Positions 24,975 through 32,592 of a DNA stretch of 64,000 bases are shown here, in pieces. Both the position numbers and the translations under genes were made by a program. The stretch is from positions 207,844 through 271,843 of the forward strand of contig NZ_JADPRT010000012.1 in NCBI RefSeq assembly GCF_015690355.1, read 5' to 3'. The first letter of the stretch is position 1. Each line of letters opens with the position of its first letter. The notes under the pieces are model-generated. The model searched no databases, was not told the DNA's origin, and worked only from the letters and a program-made list of their open reading frames with translations. The stretch is from Streptacidiphilus fuscans (GTDB taxonomy: Bacteria > Actinomycetota > Actinomycetes > Streptomycetales > Streptomycetaceae).

Positions 24975-25697
24975 TCAAGCCCAGACGCGATGGACCGTCA
25001 CCTGGGGCTCCAGCTCCGCCAGGGCGTTCACGCCCGGTCCCTTGGGCGCAGTCGCCGCGGCCGCTCGGAGGAGGGCGGTCACCTGGGCCGCGAGCGCGTC
25101 GGCCTGCTGCCGGACCTCGGCCACCGGCGCGGAGGACCGGCCGAGGGCGTCCAGCTTGCGGTGGATCTCCGCGAACTGGCGCTGCGCCGAGACGCCGAGG
25201 GTGAACGGGCGCGGGGTGGAGACGATGAACTGGTAAGCCCCGGCGAGGGATTCGCAGCCCGGGCAGTGGACGTTGGCTGCGGTGCTGCGGTTGTGCGCGT
25301 CCAGGTGGATGTCGGTCCCGGCCATGGTGACGATCTGGAAGGACAGTGAGACGGACCGGCACGGGTCGTCCGCCGAGCACCAGGAGGTGTATGCGGTGGC
25401 CTGGTTGTCGGCGGTGGCCGAGTACACCGCACCGAACTGGTGGACGGTGAAGGAGTCCTGGAAGCGGGACTCGTGGGCACGCGTGGCCAGCGTGAACGCG
25501 CCGTCGTCGGCCACGGCGACGCCGCGCACCGCGGTGCCGTCCAGCGCACCGCCGTTGGGGCCGACCGCCTGGGCGACGCCCGTGGTGGCGCCCAGAGTGC
25601 CGAGGCCGGCGGTGACCAGCAGACCGAAGCGCACGGCGCGTCGCACCGAGCCGACGCGGATCCGGACTTTGCGGTGGTGGTTGAGTTCCATAGCCAT
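24975..25697 (-). CDS. Secreted four-cysteine protein sharing the AHN-x-STA-x-N motif with the upstream peptides, 240 aa
   Basis: Residues 1-44 are a secretion signal: basic start, hydrophobic stretch FGLLVTAGLGTLGATTG, cleavage about AQA44. The mature part has cysteines C107, C113, C145 and C148 arranged as two pairs flanking 'SLSFQIVTMAG' and 'AHNRSTAANV' (134-143). The latter nearly repeats AHNHSTA(V/L)NI in both 72-residue peptides of the same cassette. The C-terminal 65 residues are helical and Ala/Gln-rich. GAGGAG precedes the ATG, which lies 23 bp after the M50 gene, so they are co-transcribed. I recall similar secreted actinobacterial proteins with paired cysteines around an N-x4-N core, but no function is known to me. 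Confidence 0.8.
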   Translation of the reverse strand: MAMELNHHRKVRIRVGSVRRAVRFGLLVTAGLGTLGATTGVAQAVGPNGGALDGTAVRGVAVADDGAFTLATRAHESRFQDSFTVHQFGAVYSATADNQATAYTSWCSADDPCRSVSLSFQIVTMAGTDIHLDAHNRSTAANVHCPGCESLAGAYQFIVSTPRPFTLGVSAQRQFAEIHRKLDALGRSSAPVAEVRQQADALAAQVTALLRAAAATAPKGPGVNALAELEPQVTVHRVWA

Positions 25698-25720
25698 GGT
25701 GGACTCCTCGCTGCTACCTG

Positions 25721-27652
25721 CTAGGGGGTGGGCTTGAGCGCGCCGGCGGTGGCAGGGGCGCTCGGTGTCGTCGTCACGGGCGGGGGAGTCGCCGATACGG
25801 ACGCTGAGGGGGAGGCGCTCGCCACTCCCGTCGGCTTGGTCGTCGGGCCGACGACGGGCCGGGTCGGGGATGCCGAGGCGGACGGGCTGACCGTCGGCCT
25901 GGGTGTCGGTGCGGCCGAAGGGGAAGCCGTGACCGTCGCGCTTGCGGAAGGGGAGGCCGATGCCGATGCCGATGCCGAGACCGAGGGCAGCGCGGTCGGG
26001 CTCGAGTCGGAGCCGTGACGGCTGCGCCCGCCCGTGCCGGTACCAGAACCCGTACTGCCGGGCGGCTGCGGCGCGGGAGTTGTGGGCGTGGGCGTGGGCA
26101 CCGCAGTGGGAACACCGGGCTGGAGCACGGGGATGATCGGCGGCTGGGCGGGGATGGGCTTCGGCGTCACGCCGATCACCCACGCCGTGGTCAGCCCGGC
26201 GACGGTGAGCGTCGCCAGGGCGCACAGGGCGATACGGAGCCTGGGGTTCTGCGCCGTCGCCCGGCGCGCCGCCCGGAGGAGGCGTCCCGTCAGCCGGACC
26301 GAGAGGTAGGTCGTCCCGGCGAGCGGGCAGATCAGCATGAGACAGCCGAGCAGGCCGACGGTTCCGGCCGCGACCTGACCGTGCGCCAGCGCGTCGCCGG
26401 TGCCCGCGAGTTGCTCGGTGAGCGAGCGCACGCTGGTGCTCAGAATGCGCGGCAGGTTCCACAGGGCGTAGCCCAGGTCGACGGCCAGCAGCGGGACCAT
26501 GGTGGCGACCCAGCAGGTCACGATGGTCCGCGCGGAGCGCTTGAGGCCCGCGACCTCGGGAGGGACGGGCCTGCCGGGGATCGCGCCGGCCAGGATGGGG
26601 CGGATCTTCCCGTAGAGGTCGGGGATGCCGGCCAGGTCGCCCAGGATGTAGTAGCCGTCCAGGCGGACCGCGGGCATGAGTTGTTCGAGGATCTCGAAGT
26701 GGCCCAGGTAGACCGCGCACAACAGGAAAGGCTGTCCGGTCACCACGTAGCCGGCGGTGAGGGCCAGCATGAAGACGACGTTGAAGTAGACGCCGCCCAG
26801 GTCGGTGCGGATCCGTCCGGCCCGGCCGATGCGGTAGACGTCGGTGACGTCGGTGTAGAGGGAAGGCCAGATCAGGAAGAGCCCGCAGCCGATGCAGCCC
26901 GGTCTGGCCCCTCCGTAGCGGCAGGCGGAGGCGTGGCCGAACTCGTGGAACATGAGGGAGGCGACCGTCAGTGCGAAGACGGCCAGCAGCAGCACGGGTT
27001 GGTCCAGGACCTGCAGCAGCGGGGTCATCGCCCCGTGCAGCGCGAACAGCCAGACGTCCTGGGCCAGCGCGGCCAGGAGCACGAGGGCGACCACCGGCGG
27101 GCGGTGCAGCCAGGCCAGCGCCCGCCCGATCCGGTTGACCCGGCGCGGGGTGAACAGGACCTTGTGCCCCTTCAGGGCCAGCAACAGATCGGAACGCGGT
27201 GCGTCGTCGACCTCGTCGTGCTCCTGGTCCCAAGGGACGGCCACGCCCAGCGGGATGAGCTTGTTGTCGATCAGGAACAGCACGTTCTCCGCGCTGACCT
27301 CCCGGCCGAACAGTCCGCTCACCCGGTGCGAGATCCCCTCGGTGTCCCGCACCCCGTCGATCGCGCGCGCCACCAGGTGCAGCAGCCGTGACAGCTGCAC
27401 GACCTGGCCGTCGCCGCGGCGCGCGATGTACCGGGGCTCGGTGAACCCCGACCCCTGGTATTCGCCGTGCAGTCGCAGACCCGCACTCAACCGCGGCACG
27501 GGCAAAGGCCAGTCCAGCGCCTCGGTCGACGAGCCGGCGAGGGAGTCGACCAGCGTCTCCGTCAACGGGGACCGGGCCAACGGCACGGGCACCGGCGTCG
27601 CGAAGCCACCAGGGCCGGGGACCAGCGCCTCGGCCTCAGTAGTGACGGTCAT
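25721..27652 (-). CDS. PqqD-like/M50 membrane zinc metalloprotease with Ser/Pro/Thr-rich outer tail, 643 aa
   Basis: Site-2-type metalloprotease of the peptide-processing M50 (YydH-like) group. Residues 71-137 resemble a PqqD-like winged helix ('PRYIARRGDGQVVQLSRLLHLVARAIDG...VLFLIDNKLIPLGV'), a fold that binds leader peptides in RiPP systems. Zinc ligands are in HEFGH (236-240) and LDGYY (331-335), within a membrane domain of about eight segments (183-490). From about 500 a long Thr/Pro then Ser/Ala/Pro-rich tail would lie outside the cell. The ATG at 27650-27652 has GGGGAAGGA upstream. It lies downstream of two precursor-like peptide genes and upstream of the secreted protein. Role inferred: cleavage and/or release of those peptides. 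Confidence 0.83.
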   Translation of the reverse strand: MTVTTEAEALVPGPGGFATPVPVPLARSPLTETLVDSLAGSSTEALDWPLPVPRLSAGLRLHGEYQGSGFTEPRYIARRGDGQVVQLSRLLHLVARAIDGVRDTEGISHRVSGLFGREVSAENVLFLIDNKLIPLGVAVPWDQEHDEVDDAPRSDLLLALKGHKVLFTPRRVNRIGRALAWLHRPPVVALVLLAALAQDVWLFALHGAMTPLLQVLDQPVLLLAVFALTVASLMFHEFGHASACRYGGARPGCIGCGLFLIWPSLYTDVTDVYRIGRAGRIRTDLGGVYFNVVFMLALTAGYVVTGQPFLLCAVYLGHFEILEQLMPAVRLDGYYILGDLAGIPDLYGKIRPILAGAIPGRPVPPEVAGLKRSARTIVTCWVATMVPLLAVDLGYALWNLPRILSTSVRSLTEQLAGTGDALAHGQVAAGTVGLLGCLMLICPLAGTTYLSVRLTGRLLRAARRATAQNPRLRIALCALATLTVAGLTTAWVIGVTPKPIPAQPPIIPVLQPGVPTAVPTPTPTTPAPQPPGSTGSGTGTGGRSRHGSDSSPTALPSVSASASASASPSASATVTASPSAAPTPRPTVSPSASASPTRPVVGPTTKPTGVASASPSASVSATPPPVTTTPSAPATAGALKPTP

Positions 27653-27677
27653 GCGGATGTGTCCTTCCCCCGTAGGC

Positions 27678-27728
27678 GTGGGCCGACCCAGCCCCGGAGG
27701 GGTTGTCGGGCAACCTGGGCCGGCCCAC
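27678..27728 (-). terminator. Branched hairpin between peptide genes and protease gene (attenuator or processing element)
   Basis: GTGGGCCGACCCAG (27678-27691) pairs with CTGGGCCGGCCCAC (27715-27728) at 13 of 14 positions. The 23-base insert contains smaller dyads (CCCC-gga-GGGG and TTG-tcggg-CAA), giving a three-way fold. It lies 26 bp before the M50 start codon, placed to lower protease expression relative to the peptides. Confidence 0.55.
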
Positions 27729-27793
27729 GACATGGAGCCTGTTCCGCGTGGCACCGCGGAGGTGGAACTGCGGAGCGCTGGGACCGCTCGGAG

Positions 27794-28012
27794 CTACTGG
27801 GAGATCACGATGGTCTGGGCGGCCTCGGACTCCGCGTCGGCGCCGTTGGAGCCGATGTTCACCGCGGTCGAGTGGTTGTGCGCGTTGACGGTGGCGACGT
27901 GCTTGGTGACGTTGACGGTCTTGGTGAAGTTGAACTTCAGGCGACCGAGGGCCTCGCGCCCCGGCAGCAGCTCGGCCGACTCCGCCTCGAGCTCGGTGAT
28001 GTTCATGCTCAT
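27794..28012 (-). CDS. Precursor-like peptide 1, 72 aa
   Basis: One of two tandem paralogues. Acidic N-terminal region with 'ELEAESAELLPGREALGRL' (7-25), then a basic-polar segment of alternating V/T/N/K ending in AHNHSTAVNIGSN (44-56), an acidic spacer, and the C-terminal Q-x-I-x-I-x-Q. Residues 1-56 differ from peptide 2 at only positions 4 (N/D) and 51 (V/L). There is no signal peptide and no cysteine. AGGAG stands seven bases before the ATG at 28010-28012. The layout is that of a leader plus core RiPP precursor or of a self-assembling beta peptide; no known class is recognised. It is transcribed toward the M50 gene. Confidence 0.8.
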   Translation of the reverse strand: MSMNITELEAESAELLPGREALGRLKFNFTKTVNVTKHVATVNAHNHSTAVNIGSNGADAESEAAQTIVISQ

Positions 28013-28087
28013 GGTGTGACTCCTGTCGTGTGTGGTGTCTGCGTGCGGTGGTGCAGTTCTTGCCGTGGTGCTCTTCTTGCGGTGGTG

Positions 28088-28306
28088 CTACTGGTGGATC
28101 GTGATCGCCTGGCTGGCGTCGGAGGCCGCCGTCGAACAGTTGGAGCCGATGTTCAGCGCGGTCGAGTGGTTGTGCGCGTTGACGGTGGCGACGTGCTTGG
28201 TGACGTTGACGGTCTTGGTGAAGTTGAACTTCAGGCGACCGAGGGCCTCGCGGCCCGGCAGCAGCTCGGCCGACTCCGCCTCGAGCTCGGTAATGTCCAT
28301 GCTCAT
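28088..28306 (-). CDS. Precursor-like peptide 2, 72 aa
   Basis: Paralogue of the peptide at 27794-28012, first gene of the divergent cassette. The N-terminal 56 residues are nearly invariant between copies, including ELLPGREALGRLKF and VNAHNHSTALNIGSN. The spacer at 57-65 is diverged (C57-STAASDAS here) but the C-terminal Q66-x-I68-x-I70-x-Q72 is kept. C57 is the only cysteine. The start ATG (28304-28306) follows AGGGGG; the upstream frame extension to 28474 crosses the operator region and is rejected. A 75-bp gap with three GTGGTGC-type repeats separates the copies. Likely abundant, cytosolic before export. Confidence 0.8.
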   Translation of the reverse strand: MSMDITELEAESAELLPGREALGRLKFNFTKTVNVTKHVATVNAHNHSTALNIGSNCSTAASDASQAITIHQ

Positions 28307-28370
28307 GAGTCCCCCTTGGGACGAATCAGTGATGGGCCGGACCGGACGAAGGCCGACGCCGTGCGGCCAC

Positions 28371-28413
28371 CTGTCCAATCCTGTCGGACGAGCTGTCCAA
28401 CGAGATTGGACAG
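28371..28413. promoter_or_regulatory. Operator-like CTGTCCAA/TTGGACAG repeats between peptide and XRE genes
   Basis: CTGTCCAA occurs at 28371-28378 and 28393-28400. The second copy forms a perfect 8-bp dyad with TTGGACAG at 28406-28413 across five bases. The cluster lies in the divergent region, 65-107 bp before the peptide-2 start and 163-205 bp before the XRE start, so it suits repression or activation of both. Confidence 0.6.
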
Positions 28414-28453
28414 TAGTGGCCGCGTCGGGCACTGCGCAAGCGGCTTTTGGCAA

Positions 28454-28481
28454 CTCTCTGTAACAGGCTCGCAACAGAGAG
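28454..28481. promoter_or_regulatory. Second dyad upstream of the XRE regulator gene
   Basis: CTCTCTGT (28454-28461) and ACAGAGAG (28474-28481) are perfect inverted arms with a 12-base spacer, 20 bp centre to centre. It lies 95 bp before the regulator start and may serve autoregulation. Confidence 0.4.
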
Positions 28482-28575
28482 AAGTTTGCAGGTCGGGCGG
28501 TATGCGCCGGTCATGGAAGGGGTGATCGCCCTAGAATCGGGGGCGCGCCACCGCAGGCTGGAGAAGGGAATCAGG

Positions 28576-28983
28576 GTGTCCAACGCGCTGCAGGCGCTCA
28601 TGCGGGAACGGCTGGACCGGCAGGGTTGGTCGTACGGCGACGTGGCACGTCGCGGTGCCATTCCGAGGTCGACCGTGCATCATCTCGCCACCGCCGACCG
28701 GCTGGTGCGGATGCCGCAGCCGAACACCCTGGAGGGTCTGGCGCGCGGGCTGGAGCTGCCGCTTGACACCGTCCGCAGGGCCGCCGCCGAGGCGTGCGGC
28801 ATCCACGTCTACGAGGCGGCGCCCGACCCCGAGGTCGATGTGCTGATCGCCAGCGTGCAGCAGCTCTCGGCGCAGGACCGGCGGCATGTGGCGGCGCTGG
28901 TCGAATCCCTGCTGGAGCGCGGCCGGCGCACCGACGACACCGAAGACGATGCGGGCGGTGCAGGCGACACGGTCGTACCTTGA
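28576..28983 (+). CDS. XRE-family transcriptional regulator, 135 aa
   Basis: Helix-turn-helix regulator: 'MRERLDRQGWSYGDVARRGAIPRSTVHHLATADR' (about 9-42) with recognition helix around IPRSTVHHL, then 'LEGLARGLELPLDTVRRAAAEACGIHVYE', and a C-terminal helix 'LSAQDRRHVAALVESLLER' before an acidic tail. The GTG at 28576 has GGAGAAGGGA upstream. In-frame ATGs at 28447 and 28513 would add unconserved residues. It is transcribed divergently from the two peptide genes, with operator-like repeats between, so it is the probable regulator of the peptide/M50 cassette. Confidence 0.82.
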   Translation: MSNALQALMRERLDRQGWSYGDVARRGAIPRSTVHHLATADRLVRMPQPNTLEGLARGLELPLDTVRRAAAEACGIHVYEAAPDPEVDVLIASVQQLSAQDRRHVAALVESLLERGRRTDDTEDDAGGAGDTVVP

Positions 28984-29127
28984 CGCGCGGCTGACGGAAA
29001 CGGTTGCGTCGCTGTCCGAGTCCGACCGGAAAGAGGGAATTCGGCGATTGCCCCGGGCAAACCGGCATGAACCGGGCTACCGTCTGCGCCACAGGGGCTC
29101 CGGGGCTGCCGGAGACTCCTGCGCTCA

Positions 29128-29412
29128 ATGGCGCGAAGGCCAGGGGGAAACGTGCTGGTCGTGCAAGGAGGCCCCACCACCGCTGTGGTCCGGGGGCGTA
29201 CGGGGGAGTCCGTGGTGCTGCTGTCGGGGGAGCTGCCCGCGGATCTGACGGATCAGAATCTGGTGGAGGTGCTGGATCTGGCTGCCGCCGTCCTGGACAG
29301 TGGGGAGATGGTGCTGTTCCGCCGCTGCCTGGAGGCCCTGCGCCGTGGCGACGTCAGCGGGACGCGCCGGGTCGAGATCGACGGGGCGGTGCTCACGGTC
29401 TACGCGGGCTGA
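29128..29412 (+). CDS. Small uncharacterised protein, 94 aa
   Basis: Short soluble protein, core 'TTAVVRGRTGESVVLLSGELPADLTDQNLVEVLDLAAAVLDSGEMVLFRRCLEALRRGD', with codon bias like real neighbours. The start is uncertain: ATG 29128 with a distant GGAG, or GTG 29152 with GGGGGA close by (86 aa). No domain is recognised. It follows the XRE gene in the same direction after 144 bp without a clear terminator, so membership of that transcript is possible but unproven. Confidence 0.55.
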   Translation: MARRPGGNVLVVQGGPTTAVVRGRTGESVVLLSGELPADLTDQNLVEVLDLAAAVLDSGEMVLFRRCLEALRRGDVSGTRRVEIDGAVLTVYAG

Positions 29413-29613
29413 ACGGCCCAGGATGGCCTGACGCACCGTCACACGATGGGTCAGGACCAGCTCGCCGGCTCCGCCCTCCATGGACGCGACGGCAGTCTCC
29501 GCCGCCGTGGCCGGACCGAGGGCTGATGGGGCGGCCCAGCCGGGGCAGGGGTGAACCTCCGGTGAACGGGTGTCTCTTACCCCTTCCTCATCCTGTCGTG
29601 GACAATCGGTGTC

Positions 29614-30339
<726 letters not shown>

Positions 30340-30370
30340 GGCCGGGTATGAACTGCCGTAAGGTCCAGGG

Positions 30371-31849
30371 ATGAACTGGGTGCGGGCCGACGTCGGCCTG
30401 AGAGTCCGTTTCGCCGTCGCGTTCGCTGCGCTGGCGGCGCTCGTCGCGGTGCTGGTCGGGGCGCTCGGCTACAGCTCCGCCGCGGCGCTGATCCGCAACG
30501 ACCGGGCGAAGGAGTTCTCGCAGTCGCTCACCACGCTCAAGAGCGACGTCGGCTCGATGACGCTCACCGCGCAGGACTTCCTGGCCAAGCAGGAGAGCAA
30601 GGACCAGCTCTCCGACCAGGTGACCCAGTCCGGTGACATCGGCATCCAGGTCCTCGGCGAGGACGGCGGCGTGCTCCAGTGGGGCAAGCCGGACCCGCTC
30701 CCGGTCAGCAAGCAGGACAAGGAGCTCGCCGCAGCCCACCAGCCCGGCCGCAGCCGCGACATCACCGAGTTCACCGGCGGCGACCGCTATCGGGTCGTCA
30801 CGGTCTCGCTGGGCGGCGGACGCGGAGCGGTGATGATCTCCGAGCGGCTCAGCGCCACGGACGCGCTGCTCGACTCGCTGATGCTGCGCATCGCGTCGCT
30901 GGCGGGAGCCGTGGTCGTCGCGGCCGGTGCCGCGGGGTGGTGGGTGGCCGGTCGGATCACCCGACGGCTGGTGCGGCTGACCGCGACCGCCGAACAGGTC
31001 GCCATCACCGGGGAGCTCTCTCTCGACGTGCCGCAGCGCGGCCGGGACGAGATCGGCAGACTCGCCCGCGCCTTCGAGGACATGCTCGGCAGACTGGCCC
31101 GTTCCAAGGACGACCAGCGACGCCTGGTCCAGGACGCCGGCCACGAGCTGCGCACCCCGCTGACCTCGCTGCGCACCAACATCGCGGCGCTGCGCCGGAT
31201 GGACCGGCTCCCCCCGGCGTCCAGGGCCGCGCTGCTTGACGATCTGGAGACCGAGACGCGGGAGCTGACGGTCCTGGTCAACGAGCTGGTGGAGCTGGCC
31301 AACGACCGCCGCAGCACCGAGCTGCCCACCCAGACCGAGCTCGACGAGCTGGCCGAACGCGTCGCCGATCTGACGCGTCGTCGGACCGGACGCGAGATCG
31401 TGGTGGACGCGCTCCCGGTGGTGCGGACGGTGCGTCCGCAGGCGTTGCAGCGCGCGCTGACCAACTTGGTGGAGAACGCGGCCAAGTTCTCCAGCGGGCC
31501 CGAGGAGATCCTGGTCGTGGTCCGCGCCGACCGGATCAGCGTCCTGGACCGGGGTCCTGGCGTCGACCCGGAGGACCTGGACCGGATCTTCGACCGCTTC
31601 TACCGGGCCACGGCCGCCCGGAGTCTGCCCGGCTCGGGCCTGGGGCTCTCCATCGTCCGCGAGGTGGTCGAGGAGCACGGCGGCGAGGTCTTCGCCCGCA
31701 ACCGGGTCGGCGGCGGCGCGGAGATCGGCTTCACGCTGCGCGAGCCCCAGCCCGCTCCTCCGGCGGTCGGTCGCGCGGATCTGCCGACGCTCGGGCTGCG
31801 GGCCCGACACGCGGAGAATAAATCGGACAAATCAGGAGTAGCTCGGTAG
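30371..31849 (+). CDS. Sensor histidine kinase (MprB-like), 492 aa
   Basis: Two membrane helices (about 15-37 and 175-195) bracket a periplasmic-side sensor of about 135 residues. A HAMP linker follows ('RITRRLVRLTATAEQVAITGELSLDVP'), then the phosphoacceptor H258 in 'VQDAGHELRTPLTSLRTN' and a HATPase domain with N box 'LVENAAKFS', 'DRGPGVDPEDLDRIFDRFYR' and 'GSGLGLSIV'. It is cognate to the adjacent OmpR-type regulator. The membrane topology and short extracytoplasmic sensor are typical of MprB-like kinases. Confidence 0.9.
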   Translation: MNWVRADVGLRVRFAVAFAALAALVAVLVGALGYSSAAALIRNDRAKEFSQSLTTLKSDVGSMTLTAQDFLAKQESKDQLSDQVTQSGDIGIQVLGEDGGVLQWGKPDPLPVSKQDKELAAAHQPGRSRDITEFTGGDRYRVVTVSLGGGRGAVMISERLSATDALLDSLMLRIASLAGAVVVAAGAAGWWVAGRITRRLVRLTATAEQVAITGELSLDVPQRGRDEIGRLARAFEDMLGRLARSKDDQRRLVQDAGHELRTPLTSLRTNIAALRRMDRLPPASRAALLDDLETETRELTVLVNELVELANDRRSTELPTQTELDELAERVADLTRRRTGREIVVDALPVVRTVRPQALQRALTNLVENAAKFSSGPEEILVVVRADRISVLDRGPGVDPEDLDRIFDRFYRATAARSLPGSGLGLSIVREVVEEHGGEVFARNRVGGGAEIGFTLREPQPAPPAVGRADLPTLGLRARHAENKSDKSGVAR

Positions 31850-31893
31850 ATTCCCACCAGAGACCCATTCTCTGGACGCTGGGAAGGACCCCC

Positions 31894-32397
31894 GTGAGCA
31901 ACCTCATCGCCGTCGCCTACCCCGACGTGGCCACCGCCGAGCAGGTCCGCAACAAGCTGATCGAGCTGCAGAAGCAGAAGCTGATCAAGGTGGAGGACGC
32001 CGTCGTCGTCGAGCGCCGCCCCGACGGCAAGGTCAAGCTCCACCAGGCCGTCAGCACCACGGGTGCGGCCGCAGCGGGCGGCGCGCTCTGGGGCGGCCTG
32101 ATCGGCCTCCTCTTCTTCATGCCGTTCCTCGGCGCGGCCATCGGCGGCGCGACGGGCGCGGCAGTCGGCTCGGCCCAGGACTTCGGCGTCGACGACAACT
32201 TCATGCGCCAGGTCGGCCAGCACCTGACGCCGGGCGCGGCGGCGGTCTTCACCCTGGTCAGCGACGCCGTGACCGAGAAGGTCCTGCCGGAGCTCGCCCC
32301 CTTCGGCGGCCAGCTGATCCAGACCTCCCTCAGCCCGGCCGACGAGGAGCACCTCAAGGAGGCCGTGGCCGCTGCCCAGTCCGCGGCCCACGCCTGA
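31894..32397 (+). CDS. DUF1269 family membrane protein, 167 aa
   Basis: Starts 'SNLIAVAYPDVATAEQVRNKLIELQKQ' and has a central glycine-rich hydrophobic hairpin 'GAAAAGGALWGGLIGLLFFMPFLGAAIGGATGAAVG' (about 57-92), the hallmark of DUF1269. A helical C-terminal domain follows ('LTPGAAAVFTLVSDAVTEKVLPEL'). GGAAGGA stands in front of the GTG at 31894. Function is unknown. It lies 44 bp after the histidine kinase gene and could be part of that transcript; a terminator follows. Confidence 0.88.
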   Translation: MSNLIAVAYPDVATAEQVRNKLIELQKQKLIKVEDAVVVERRPDGKVKLHQAVSTTGAAAAGGALWGGLIGLLFFMPFLGAAIGGATGAAVGSAQDFGVDDNFMRQVGQHLTPGAAAVFTLVSDAVTEKVLPELAPFGGQLIQTSLSPADEEHLKEAVAAAQSAAHA

Positions 32398-32425
32398 CCC
32401 CTCCGCCCCCGCGCGGCGACACGCA

Positions 32426-32459
32426 CGTCCGGGCAGCCGACATCCCGGCTGCCCGGACG
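32426..32459 (+). terminator. Terminator after the DUF1269 gene
   Basis: CGTCCGGGCAGCC (32426-32438) and its perfect complement at 32447-32459 with an eight-base loop, 29 bp after the stop. Confidence 0.8.
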
Positions 32460-32592
32460 GTGTCGCTCCTGGGCCGCCTCGGGCAGCCGTCCGTCCAGCC
32501 GAGGCCGCTGTCTGTGCCGACCTGTCGACTGACGGACCCAGCGATGTACCGACCTCTCGACTGACCGAATCGAAGCGACCGAGAATTCCTCG

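Noticed and set aside
27467..28525. 352-codon plus-strand frame across the peptide genes
   Set aside because: Its two repeated halves simply mirror the duplicated peptide genes on the minus strand; codon bias and the good ribosome-binding sites favour the minus-strand peptides.
24975..28983. Assignment of the peptide cassette as lanthipeptide, lasso peptide or daptide
   Set aside because: No lanthionine synthetase, lasso cyclase/B-protein pair, or decarboxylase/aminotransferase/methyltransferase genes are present; only the protease resembles those clusters.
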